Assembly: GCA_019750135.1 (NCBI GenBank)
Contig: JAIEOV010000051.1
Coordinates: forward strand, 1-64,000
DNA: 64,000 nt
Origin: Reyranella sp.
GTDB lineage: Bacteria; Pseudomonadota; Alphaproteobacteria; Reyranellales; Reyranellaceae
Direction: 5' to 3'
The notes under the pieces are model-generated. The model ran no database searches, was not told the origin of the DNA, and saw nothing but the letters and a program-made list of their open reading frames with translations. Made by a program: the position numbers and the translations under genes. The first letter of the stretch is position 1, and each line of letters opens with the position of its first letter. This document shows positions 56,449 to 64,000 of this stretch, piece after piece.

Positions 56449-57158
56449 GTCTCGGCCATGATCTTGGTGAGGGTGGTCATCAGGTCCTGCGGGCAGGTGA
56501 TGTGCGGATTGTGACTGGCATCCATCTCGTAATACTTCCAGCTTGAATCGCTCTTCGCGCGCTCGGCGAACTGGCGGAACGTATCACCCGGCCCGCTGCG
56601 CTTGGCGTAGATGTAGGCGCGCGGCAAGGGTGGATCGCGCGAGGTGAGCCTGAGCTTCTGCTCGAACGTCTTGATCGGCTGCGAACGCCGGCGCGGCATC
56701 GCCCAGGTCACGTCCTCGGGCGAGGTGTCGGGCGGCATCGGGATGGCCGGGATGCGCCAGCCCGCCCCTTCGCCCATCGCCTTGCCGCGCATCATCTCCG
56801 TGCCGGCCGGCCCCACCAGGTCGAACAGGCTCTGGCCGTCCTGCGGCGCGAAGGCGTCGATATACACGACGCGTGCAATCCGCCGGCGCGCCTTGTCGGC
56901 GACGCCGGTTGCCACCATGCCGCCGTAGGAATGGCCGAGCAGGGTGACCTCCTTCAGGTCCTCGCAGTCGAGCACCGCGGCGACGTCATTGATGTGGGTG
57001 GTGAGGTCGATCTCGTGATGGGCGAGATGCGCCCGCTCGCCCAACCCGGTGTAGGTCGGCGAGAAGAACTCATGGCCGGCGGCCGCGAACAACGGCCGCA
57101 TCTTCTTCCACGCCCAGGCGGCTGACCACGCGCCATGTGCAAGAACGATCGTTGCCAT
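56445..57158 (-). CDS. alpha/beta hydrolase
   Basis: A 237-residue hydrolase. Oxyanion region LAHGAWSAAWAWKKM, nucleophile elbow LLGHSYGGMVATGVA (Ser), acid in the V-Y-I-D-A-F-A-P-Q-D-G segment, and catalytic His in D-A-S-H-N-P-H. It is related to plant hydroxynitrile-lyase/methylesterase-like proteins (EstC group). It is followed at once by the CoA transferase, so it may release or prepare an acid for CoA activation. The gene diverges from feoA. Confidence 0.9.
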   Translation of the reverse strand: MATIVLAHGAWSAAWAWKKMRPLFAAAGHEFFSPTYTGLGERAHLAHHEIDLTTHINDVAAVLDCEDLKEVTLLGHSYGGMVATGVADKARRRIARVVYIDAFAPQDGQSLFDLVGPAGTEMMRGKAMGEGAGWRIPAIPMPPDTSPEDVTWAMPRRRSQPIKTFEQKLRLTSRDPPLPRAYIYAKRSGPGDTFRQFAERAKSDSSWKYYEMDASHNPHITCPQDLMTTLTKIMAET

Positions 57159-57200
57159 GCGTCCCCCCTAGTAGCTGGCGAAGCTGGTGTTTGGGTGCTA

Positions 57201-57217
57201 TTACGACTTACTCGCAA
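57201..57217 (+). promoter_or_regulatory. candidate iron-responsive operator at feoA
   Basis: TTACGA-N5-TCGCAA is a near-perfect inverted repeat (one mismatch) ending on the A of the feoA ATG. Iron-uptake genes are usually controlled by Fur, Irr or RirA, but the site does not clearly match a consensus that I know. No Shine-Dalgarno is visible here. Confidence 0.25.
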
Positions 57218-57492
57218 TGAAACCCAATCCAACCATAGCACTGGGCGAGGCCCGCGTGGGCTTTCGTGGCCGCATCCACCAGCTTTCTGTGAACGGCTCC
57301 AGCACCGGCCTGCCCGGCCCGGAGCTGGAGCGCCGGCTGATCGAGCTGGGCTTCGTCGAAGGCGCCGACGTCGAGCTGCTGCACCAGGGCCTGTTCGGCG
57401 GCGACCCCATCGCCGTGCGCGTTGCCGACACGACCATTGCGCTGCGCCGCCGTGAGGCCATGGCGATCCTGGTAACGGCGGCCTCTCCATGA
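57217..57492 (+). CDS. feoA: ferrous iron transport protein A
   Basis: A 91-residue SH3-like cytosolic partner of FeoB. Typical parts: G-F-R-G-R-I, L-E-R-R-L-I-E-L-G-F-V-E-G-A-D-V-E-L, F-G-G-D-P-I-A-V-R-V-A-D-T-T-I-A-L-R-R-R-E-A. The start is ATG 57217; a GTG ten codons upstream is possible but would add an odd N-terminus. The stop overlaps the feoB start by four bases. Confidence 0.92.
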   Translation: MKPNPTIALGEARVGFRGRIHQLSVNGSSTGLPGPELERRLIELGFVEGADVELLHQGLFGGDPIAVRVADTTIALRRREAMAILVTAASP

Positions 57493-59345
57493 CGGTCGTC
57501 GCTCTCGTCGGCAATCCCAACTGCGGCAAGACCGCGTTGTTCAATGCCCTGACTGGCAGCCGCCAGAAGGTCGCCAACTATCCCGGCGTCACGGTCGAGA
57601 AGAAGGTCGGCCCGCTCACGACGCCGGCGGGTCGGTCGATCCAAGTCGTCGACCTTCCCGGCACCTATTCCCTGCGCGCCCGCTCGCCGGACGAGGAGAT
57701 CACCCGCGACGTCGTGCTGGGGCGCCTGAAGAGCGACGTCACGCCCGACCTGATCGTCTGCGTCGGCGACGCCTCCAACCTCAGGCTGGCGCTGCGGCTC
57801 GCGCTCGAGCTGAAGCGCGTCGGCCGGCCGGTGATGGTGTCGCTCAACATGATGGACATCGCCCGCAAGCGCGGCATCTCGATCGATATCGAGCGCCTGT
57901 CGCGCGAGCTCGGCGTGCCGGTCGTGGAATCGGTGGCGGTGCGCCGCGGCGGCATCGACGCCTTGCTGGCCGGCATCGACAAGCGTCTCGACGAGCAGCT
58001 CAAGGCCGGTGAGAGCGACTGGCAGGCGCCCGATGCCGGTGCCCTGCGCGTCGGTCAGCGCGAGGCCGATCGCCTGCTGGCCGCCGCCGTGCACGGACCG
58101 GGCCAGCGCGATTCGCTGACGGCGCGCGTCGACTCGGTGCTGCTGCATCCCGTGGTCGGGCTGCTCATCCTGTTGGCCATCCTGTTCGTCATGTTCCAGG
58201 CGGTCTTCGCCTGGGCGGCGCCGGCGATGGACGGTATCGAGGCGGCCTTCCATTGGCTGGGTGACCAGGTCGAAGGCGCGCCGTTGCCCGAGCTGCTGAA
58301 AAGCTTCCTGAAGGACGGTCTCATCGGCGGCGTCGGTGCGGTCATCGTGTTCCTGCCGCAGATCGTGATCCTGTTCTTCTTCATCCTCGTGCTGGAAGAC
58401 CTGGGCTATATGGCGCGCGCGGCCTTCCTGATGGACCGCATCATGGGCGGCGCGGGCCTGCATGGCCGGGCCTTCATCCCGCTCTTGTCGTCGTTCGCCT
58501 GCGCCATTCCCGGCATCATGTCGACCCGGGTGATCGACAACCGGCGCGACCGGCTCACCACCATCCTGGTGGCGCCGCTGATGACCTGCTCGGCGCGCAT
58601 CCCGGTCTACACTCTGATCATCGGCGCCTTCATTCCCGACCGCGAGGTCTGGGGCTTCGTCGGCCTGCAGGGGCTGGTGATGTTCGGCCTCTATGCCCTC
58701 GGCATCGTCGGTGCCTTGACGGTGTCGTTCGTCCTGAAGCGTCTGATCTGGCGCGACACGCCGGGCGAGCCGTTCATGCTCGAGCTGCCCGACTACAAGA
58801 TGCCGCGCGCTAAAAGCCTCGCCATCGGCCTGTGGGGACGGGCCACGGCCTTCCTCAAGCGCGCCGGCACGACCATCGCCTCGATGATGATCCTGATCTG
58901 GTTCCTGGCGAGCTTCCCGCAGCCGCCGGACGGCGCTACCGGACCGGCGATCAGCTACAGCCTGGCCGCCATGATCGGCTCGGCGATCCAGCCGCTCACC
59001 GCGCCGCTCGGCTTCAACTGGCAGATCAACGTCGCGCTCATTCCCGGCATGGCGGCACGTGAGGTCGCGGTCGGCTCGCTGGGCACGATCTATTCGATCG
59101 CCGGCGGCGAGGAGGCCACCGAGCAGATCGGCCGCGCCCTGGTCGCGAGCTGGAGCCTCGGCACGGCGCTCGCGCTGCTCGCCTGGTACGTCTTCGCGCC
59201 GCAGTGCGCTTCCACGCTCGCCGTCATCCGTCGCGAGACCGGCGGCTGGAAGTGGATGTGGATCACCTTCTTCTACATGCTGGCGCTGGCCTATGTCGCC
59301 GCGCTCGCGACCTACCAGATCGCTCGCGCTTTGGGAGCCGGCTGA
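57489..59345 (+). CDS. feoB: ferrous iron transport protein B
   Basis: A 618-residue inner-membrane Fe(II) transporter. The G-protein domain has G1 GNPNCGKT (8-15), G3 DLPGTYSLR, and G4-like N-M-M-D. A helical GDI-like region follows. The membrane part has two Gate motifs (S-S-F-A-C-A-I-P-G-I-M-S-T-R and A-P-L-M-T-C-S-A-R-I-P-V-Y). It is shorter than the 773-residue E. coli protein, mainly at the C-terminus, as is usual in alphaproteobacteria. Confidence 0.94.
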   Translation: MTVVALVGNPNCGKTALFNALTGSRQKVANYPGVTVEKKVGPLTTPAGRSIQVVDLPGTYSLRARSPDEEITRDVVLGRLKSDVTPDLIVCVGDASNLRLALRLALELKRVGRPVMVSLNMMDIARKRGISIDIERLSRELGVPVVESVAVRRGGIDALLAGIDKRLDEQLKAGESDWQAPDAGALRVGQREADRLLAAAVHGPGQRDSLTARVDSVLLHPVVGLLILLAILFVMFQAVFAWAAPAMDGIEAAFHWLGDQVEGAPLPELLKSFLKDGLIGGVGAVIVFLPQIVILFFFILVLEDLGYMARAAFLMDRIMGGAGLHGRAFIPLLSSFACAIPGIMSTRVIDNRRDRLTTILVAPLMTCSARIPVYTLIIGAFIPDREVWGFVGLQGLVMFGLYALGIVGALTVSFVLKRLIWRDTPGEPFMLELPDYKMPRAKSLAIGLWGRATAFLKRAGTTIASMMILIWFLASFPQPPDGATGPAISYSLAAMIGSAIQPLTAPLGFNWQINVALIPGMAAREVAVGSLGTIYSIAGGEEATEQIGRALVASWSLGTALALLAWYVFAPQCASTLAVIRRETGGWKWMWITFFYMLALAYVAALATYQIARALGAG

Positions 59346-59346
59346 C

Positions 59347-60600
59347 ATGGGGCGGCACACTTTTCGTTACTGGCTGCAGCAGCTCCATCTCTGGATCGGC
59401 CTGATCCTGCTGCTGCCGCTGGTCATGATGGGCGTCACCGGCGCGGTGCTCGTCTACGGCCACGACATCGAGCATCTGCTCGGCCAGGGCGAACCGCCCG
59501 CCCGGACCCTGGGTGAATGGCGCACGCCGGGCGAGCTGATCGAAGCGGCGCGCGCAGCGTCGAACGATCCGACACGCATCCCCATCGCCGTGCGTTGGCC
59601 CACCGACCTGGGCGAGCCCGCCGCGGTGCGCCTGTCTCGGCCGGGCATGGCGGGTGAGCGGCCGCAGTTCCGTGGCGGCAACCAGCAAGGCGGCCAGGCG
59701 CAGGGCCGTGTCCCCACGCAAAGTCCGTTCGCCGGCAGCCTGCAGATCCTGATCGATCCCGTGTCGCTACAAGTGCTCGAGACGCAGCAGGCGATGACGG
59801 GCTGGCTGCGCTTCTTCCACGACCTGCATGGCCATCTCTTCATCGCCGGCGGCCTCGGCCGCGAGCTGGTGGGCTGGCTCGGCGTGGCGTTGCTGGTGCT
59901 GGGCTGCTCGGGCCTCTATCTCTGGTGGCCGCGGCCGGGCCAGTGGAAGTCGGCCTTCACCGTGCGCCGCACCGCCAAGGGCGTGCGCCTCAATCGCGAG
60001 CTGCACGGCGCGGTCGGCATCTGGAGCCTGGTGCTGTTCATGCTGGTGAACTTCACCGGCGTCTATCTCGCCTTCCCGCAGCAGATCTCCTCGGCGGTCA
60101 ACGCCGTATGGCCGGGCCGCGACATGCGCGCGGCGATGTTCCAGGCGCGCGTCGAGCCGATGCGCGGCGTCCAGCCGATGGGCGTGAACGAGGCGGTCGA
60201 GCTCGCGCGCTCGAAGGTGCCCGAGGCGCGGTTCCTGAACGCGTTCCTGTCGATCCGGCCCGACCAGGCGACGCGCGTCAGCCTGATTCGCGCCGACCAT
60301 GCCGAGGGCGCGCCCGTCATCACGGTGATCATCGATCCCTTCCGCAAGAGCGTGGTCGACGTCTTCGATCCGCAGACCATGAGCACGGGCGAGCGCATCA
60401 TTGCCTGGCAGCGCGCGCTGCATTACGGCATCGGGCTGGGCGGCGGCTACAAGTTCCTGGTGTTCGTGTCGGGCGTGATCATCCCGGTCTTCGCCGTCAC
60501 CGGCTTCCTGATGTGGTGGCTGAAGCGCCGCAACCGCCGCGCCGGCGAACGCGCCAAGGCCGCAATTCAGGCGGCAGCGGCGGCGCGGGCGGCGGATTAG
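59347..60600 (+). CDS. PepSY-associated membrane protein
   Basis: A 417-residue inner-membrane protein with about four hydrophobic segments. The N-terminal helix has the family His/Trp pattern (LQQLHLWIGLILLLPLVMMG, then G-A-V-L-V-Y). A second signature comes later (H-D-L-H-G-H-L-F, and L-Y-L-W-W-P-R-P-G-Q-W). Between the helices are PepSY-like periplasmic domains. Such proteins accompany iron and siderophore uptake genes and may be ferric reductases. It begins 1 bp after feoB, so iron reduction or handling is the likely role; inferred from context. Confidence 0.87.
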   Translation: MGRHTFRYWLQQLHLWIGLILLLPLVMMGVTGAVLVYGHDIEHLLGQGEPPARTLGEWRTPGELIEAARAASNDPTRIPIAVRWPTDLGEPAAVRLSRPGMAGERPQFRGGNQQGGQAQGRVPTQSPFAGSLQILIDPVSLQVLETQQAMTGWLRFFHDLHGHLFIAGGLGRELVGWLGVALLVLGCSGLYLWWPRPGQWKSAFTVRRTAKGVRLNRELHGAVGIWSLVLFMLVNFTGVYLAFPQQISSAVNAVWPGRDMRAAMFQARVEPMRGVQPMGVNEAVELARSKVPEARFLNAFLSIRPDQATRVSLIRADHAEGAPVITVIIDPFRKSVVDVFDPQTMSTGERIIAWQRALHYGIGLGGGYKFLVFVSGVIIPVFAVTGFLMWWLKRRNRRAGERAKAAIQAAAAARAAD

Positions 60601-60603
60601 ACG

Positions 60604-62367
60604 CTACTTCACCCCGAGATCGTAGAGCGCGATCGCGCGCCGCGATTCGGGCGGCAGCGAGCGCCACAGGCTCGGATCGACCACCGTGCCGTGCGCCCGC
60701 ACCCAGCGTTCGAAGTCGCGCGTGCGCCGGTTGGTGGCCAGTACCACGAAGCGCACCTCGCCGCGCTCGACGGCTTTGGCGAAGGCATCGACGCTCATCA
60801 CCGGGTCGTTGCCGAAGAAGCCGCCGAACGCCATCACCGGCTGGCCCGTGCGGATGATCACCGGCGCCGCCAGCAACGCGTTGGGCGCCGCCAGCAGGAA
60901 GCGCGCATTGCCGCGATGCTCCTTCAGGAAGGCCTGCAGCTTGGGATCGTCGGTCAGCGCCGTCCAGTTGCGCGACAGGATCGGCCCGCGGCCGTCGTCC
61001 AGGCTGAGCCAGCGCGGCAGGCTGGCCGACGGCAGGGTGAGGTTGCCCGGCGCGAAGACGGCGCTCAGCGACCACAAGGCCGGTAGGATCAGTAGGGCAA
61101 CGCCGCCGATGACGGCCGGCGGTCGCTTGTCGCGCCACTGCGCGGCGAGGGCGGCCAGCAGGGCCACGGCTGGAAAGCCCACCCAGATCGACGTCCAACC
61201 GAGCGACGCGCCGGCGATATAGCCCTGCCACAGCGCGGCAGCGCCGAGCCCCACGGCAAGATGCGTCGAGCCGCGCCGCCACAATTCGAAGCAGCCGATG
61301 CCAGCCAGCGCGGCAAGCGGTGGCCCCAGGGTCGACAGGTAATAGGCATGGAAAATCCCGCCGGCCAGGCTGTAGACGATGGCATAGGTCACCACCCACA
61401 CGCTCCAGAGCGCTATGTGGGCGCGACGTCGGCGCCAGGCGAACACGGCACCGAGCACGGCGAGCGGCAAGGTCCAGGCGAACTGCATGGCCAACGCGGG
61501 CGCCGCTAGTCGCAGCGGTCCCACCGGCACGGCATCATAGGCGCGCGCCGTCTGGGCCGGCGCCGGCGTCGGTGGGGGCGCCGGCCTGTTGCGCACGAAG
61601 CGCTCCAGCCCGTTGTGCATGACAATGAGCTCGAGCATCGAATTGTCGTGGCTGCTGCCGGCGTAGGGCCGCTTTGCCTTGGGCGTGAGATCGAATGCCA
61701 CCGCCCAGGACAGCGATACCACGGCGAGCGTGACCGCGGCCGCCGTCATCCAGGCGAGCCGCCGGCGCCAGGTGAGCGTGCCCGCGAGCAGCCATGCCGC
61801 CAGCACGGCCGGCCCGCAGACCAGCGCCGCCAGCATCTTGGTGTTGAAAGCCAGCCCCAGCAGCGCCATCGCCACCACCAGCGACAGGCCGCGGCCGCGC
61901 AGCGCGGTGCGGGCCGCCAGCAGCAGGAAGAAGATCAGCCAGGAATCGGTGTTGTTCGAGCGGTCGATCGCGACGGCGATAGGCATGATCGCCAGCAGCA
62001 GGGCAGCGATGATGGCGGCAGGCGCTCCCAGCGGCCGCACCAGGCGGTAGAGCAGGGCCACCGAGGCGATGCCGGCCAGCGCCTGCGGCAGATGGATCGT
62101 CCAGCCGCTGTAGCCCAGGACTGCGGCGAAGACCGCCTGGATCCAGAAGGCGACCGGCGGCTTATCGAGCGAGATGAAGCCCGCCGGATCGAACGAATTG
62201 TAGAAGAACAGCCAGACGCCCTGCAGCATGCTGCGCACGCCGGCGGCGTAGTAGGCGGTGCCGACGCCATTGTCCTCCAGCCGCATCAGCCGCAGGACGG
62301 CGGCGACCAGCAGCACGGCGCCGAACGCCGCCCCTTCAATCCGTTGTCTGCCCGCCTGGTCCGCCAA
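60604..62367 (-). CDS. family 39 (ArnT/PMT-like) glycosyltransferase
   Basis: A 587-residue inner-membrane protein with about twelve hydrophobic segments. It has the PMT-like first periplasmic loop (E-D-N-G-V-G-T-A-Y-Y-A-A-G-V-R) and LDKPPVAFWIQAVFAAVLGY. A second loop has RSNNTDSWLIFFLLLAAR, and a periplasmic C-terminal domain of about 130 residues follows. Such enzymes transfer sugars from polyprenyl phosphate to lipid A, glycans or proteins. It converges on the PepSY gene with 3 bp between stops. The substrate is unknown. Confidence 0.87.
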   Translation of the reverse strand: MADQAGRQRIEGAAFGAVLLVAAVLRLMRLEDNGVGTAYYAAGVRSMLQGVWLFFYNSFDPAGFISLDKPPVAFWIQAVFAAVLGYSGWTIHLPQALAGIASVALLYRLVRPLGAPAAIIAALLLAIMPIAVAIDRSNNTDSWLIFFLLLAARTALRGRGLSLVVAMALLGLAFNTKMLAALVCGPAVLAAWLLAGTLTWRRRLAWMTAAAVTLAVVSLSWAVAFDLTPKAKRPYAGSSHDNSMLELIVMHNGLERFVRNRPAPPPTPAPAQTARAYDAVPVGPLRLAAPALAMQFAWTLPLAVLGAVFAWRRRRAHIALWSVWVVTYAIVYSLAGGIFHAYYLSTLGPPLAALAGIGCFELWRRGSTHLAVGLGAAALWQGYIAGASLGWTSIWVGFPAVALLAALAAQWRDKRPPAVIGGVALLILPALWSLSAVFAPGNLTLPSASLPRWLSLDDGRGPILSRNWTALTDDPKLQAFLKEHRGNARFLLAAPNALLAAPVIIRTGQPVMAFGGFFGNDPVMSVDAFAKAVERGEVRFVVLATNRRTRDFERWVRAHGTVVDPSLWRSLPPESRRAIALYDLGVK

Positions 62368-62448
62368 TCGCCTCCCCTCGAGGGGTTTACGCAGGATAAG
62401 GCAGCCTCATCCCGGGCGGGCGACAGAGTTTTCCTCAGGACGCCTCTG

Positions 62449-62808
62449 TCAGGATGGAAGGGGGCCGCGGAAGACGAAGAAGGCGCCGCTGCAGATCAGG
62501 GCGAAGCCCACGATGTGGTTGAGCGTGATGCGCTCGCCGAGATAGAGCACCGAGAACAGGGCGAACACCGACAGGGTGATCACCTCCTGCATGGTCTTGA
62601 GCTCGGCCGCCGAATAGACCGTGTGGCCCCAGCGGTTGGCCGGCACGGCGAAGCAGTATTCGATGAAGGCGATGCCCCAGCTCGCCAGCACCACGATCCA
62701 CAGGGGCCGATCGGTGAACTTCAGATGCCCGTACCAGGCGAAGGTCATGAAGACGTTGGAGACCAGCAGCAGGACGATGGGGGCAACGGCCGGGGGCAGC
62801 CAGGTCAT
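62449..62808 (-). CDS. DMT-family membrane protein (DUF486)
   Basis: A 119-residue protein with four hydrophobic helices. Features typical of DUF486: FMTFAWYGHLKF, W-G-I-A-F-I-E-Y-C-F-A-V-P-A-N-R-W-G, and L-K-T-M-Q-E-V-I-T-L. Members are small, EmrE-like in size, and of unknown function. It lies 8 bp downstream of the Bug gene stop, so the two are probably cotranscribed. Confidence 0.87.
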   Translation of the reverse strand: MTWLPPAVAPIVLLLVSNVFMTFAWYGHLKFTDRPLWIVVLASWGIAFIEYCFAVPANRWGHTVYSAAELKTMQEVITLSVFALFSVLYLGERITLNHIVGFALICSGAFFVFRGPLPS

Positions 62809-62816
62809 GTCGAGTA

Positions 62817-63791
62817 CTACTCCGCTTTGATACCGAGCTTCTTGATCAGGGGTACGACGAGCTTCTCTTCCTTGTCGAGCATGGCCGCCAGCTCCTGCGG
62901 CGTGCTGGATTTCGTCTCGGCCGTGAGGTCGGCGAATTTCTTGATCACGACGGGATCGGCGAGCGCCGTCACCATGGCGGCGTTGAGCTTGGCCAGGATC
63001 TCGGGCGGCAGCTTGGCCGGCGCGAACAGGCCCGTGTAAGTGCTGAAGGTGAAGTCCTCGAGGCCCTTCACGCCCGATTCCTTCATGGTCGGCACGTCGG
63101 GCAGCTGCGGCAGGCGCTTGTCCGACGACACGGCGATGGCGCGCATCTTGCCCGCCTTGATATGGCCGATCGCGGCGTTGATCTGGTCGACCTGCGCCGG
63201 CACCTGGCCCGCGATCAGGTCGAGATGGGCCTGCCCGCTGCCCTTGTAGTGGACCAGCGTGTATTTGGTGCCGGTCGCTTCGCCGATGAGCTCGATGGCG
63301 ATGTGGTTGGTCGTGCCGACGCCCGAATCGGCGACGGTGAACTTGCCGTCCTTGCCGAGCGCAATGAAGTCGGCCAGCGTCTTGATTGGCGAATCGGGCG
63401 GCACGATCAGCACCGCGGGCACGGCCTGGATGTGGCTGATCGGCTGGAAGGCGGTGCGCCAGTCGTAGGGTGCGTTGCCGTAGATCGCCGGCACGGCGAC
63501 CAGCGAGTTGGCGGAGACCAGCAGGTTGTAGCCGTCGGGGGCGGAGCGGGCGATGACGTCGCTGCCGATCATGCCCGAGGCGCCGGCCTTGTTCTCGACG
63601 ATGACGGTGACGCCCAGGACGTCCTTCAGCTTCTCGGCGATGATGCGCGCCGTGACGTCGATGTTCCCGCCCGGCGCATAGGGCGCCATGATGCGGACCG
63701 GCTTGTCGGGGTACTTGTCCGCAGACTGGGCGGCGGCGGGGCCGGCTATGAGCAGTGCCAGCATGCCCAGCAACGCCGTGAACGAACGCAT
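62817..63791 (-). CDS. Bug-family (TTT) periplasmic receptor
   Basis: A 324-residue receptor. The signal peptide ends P-A-A-A-Q, then Y-P-D-K-P-V-R-I-M-A-P-Y-A-P-G-G-N-I-D, N-K-A-G-A-S-G-M-I-G, and V-H-Y-K-G-S-G-Q-A-H-L-D-L-I-A-G. The ATG at 63791 has GGAGGA upstream, the best Shine-Dalgarno of the four receptors in the window. No TctA/TctB genes are adjacent. A DUF486 gene follows it. Confidence 0.89.
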   Translation of the reverse strand: MRSFTALLGMLALLIAGPAAAQSADKYPDKPVRIMAPYAPGGNIDVTARIIAEKLKDVLGVTVIVENKAGASGMIGSDVIARSAPDGYNLLVSANSLVAVPAIYGNAPYDWRTAFQPISHIQAVPAVLIVPPDSPIKTLADFIALGKDGKFTVADSGVGTTNHIAIELIGEATGTKYTLVHYKGSGQAHLDLIAGQVPAQVDQINAAIGHIKAGKMRAIAVSSDKRLPQLPDVPTMKESGVKGLEDFTFSTYTGLFAPAKLPPEILAKLNAAMVTALADPVVIKKFADLTAETKSSTPQELAAMLDKEEKLVVPLIKKLGIKAE

Positions 63792-63825
63792 GATTTTTCC
63801 TCCCTGGTGTTGCCGGGACCCTAGC

Positions 63826-64000
63826 CTACTGCCCGCCCAGAACACACAGGATGTCGGCGCGCTGCTTCGCGTCGCGGATTGGCGGGCTGCCCATCCAGGT
63901 GCCGGCGTAGACTTCCTGGGGATCGGTGAGATAGGCGTCGAGCCTGTCCCTGGTCCAGACCTCGCCCTTGGCTCGCGCTGCCTGCAGCACGGGGGAATAA
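63826..64000 (-). CDS. cytochrome c family protein, C-terminal part
   Basis: The last 57 codons of a minus-strand gene whose start is outside the window. It reads Y-S-P-V-L-Q-A-A-R-A-K-G-E-V-W-T, then D-A-Y-L-T-D-P, the methionine region G-T-W-M-G, and D-A-K-Q-R-A-D-I-L-C-V-L. This is the typical C-terminus of a class I cytochrome c with the Met axial ligand. The CXXCH part is not in the window. Confidence 0.75.
   Translation of the reverse strand, partial: YSPVLQAARAKGEVWTRDRLDAYLTDPQEVYAGTWMGSPPIRDAKQRADILCVLGGQ

Overview
The window is about 65% G+C, densely packed and mostly intact. It looks like the chromosome of a free-living alphaproteobacterium. The clues are several solitary tripartite-tricarboxylate (Bug-type) receptors, hydantoinase A/B, CaiB-type CoA transferase, Bradyrhizobium-like D-tartrate dehydratase, DUF1127 and class III cyclase/TPR proteins. 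A Reyranella- or Bradyrhizobiales-like soil organism is a reasonable guess, not a demonstrated one. No rRNA, tRNA or CRISPR array was seen.

Layout. 0-3.5 kb: a possible mobile-element edge, a small hypothetical gene and a NitT/TauT-type ABC importer (binding protein, ATPase, permease). 3.9-9.7 kb: a secreted Cys-repeat miniprotein, a Bug receptor, a large MscS channel, an aldo/keto reductase and a PAS-HTH regulator. 10.06-27.08 kb: one 5671-residue RTX/VCBS protein, over a quarter of the window, ending in 13 tryptophan-rich repeats. 27-34.7 kb: a secreted protein, a GST, an adenylate cyclase-TPR protein, a YHS protein, a diheme cytochrome, a Kef-type antiporter, a Bug receptor and three overlapping mini-lipoprotein genes. 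34.7-38.7 kb: a leftward sugar-acid operon (SMP-30 lactonase, MFS, D-tartrate dehydratase, decayed LysE). 38.7-41.2 kb: an A+T-richer island with a HigB toxin and a HigA antitoxin fused to DUF4238, next to a decayed hyuB fragment. 41.2-46 kb: hyuA-hyuB with a Bug receptor. 46-48.7 kb: a GFA protein, a class V aminotransferase, a frameshifted cobalamin-type binding protein and DUF1127. 48.9-52.9 kb: a trehalose operon otsB-GH15-otsA. 52.9-55.1 kb: an OLD-like ATPase, a decayed GNAT gene and VapBC. 55-64 kb: CoA transferase-hydrolase, feoAB-PepSY, a GT39 glycosyltransferase, DUF486, a Bug receptor and the end of a cytochrome c gene.

The strongest candidates for something undescribed are: (1) the HigB / HigA-DUF4238 locus in its low-G+C island; (2) the modular giant RTX protein, with a 2.7-kb internal duplication, three copies of an unrecognised head module and an alternating A/B C-terminal repeat array; (3) the three translationally coupled mini-lipoproteins; (4) an ABC ATPase gene with no AUG/GUG/UUG start, lying in frame behind the binding-protein stop codon. 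Five decayed or frameshifted genes were read from the sequence (lysE, hyuB fragment, cobalamin-type binding protein, GNAT, and a possible fragment at 4.3 kb).
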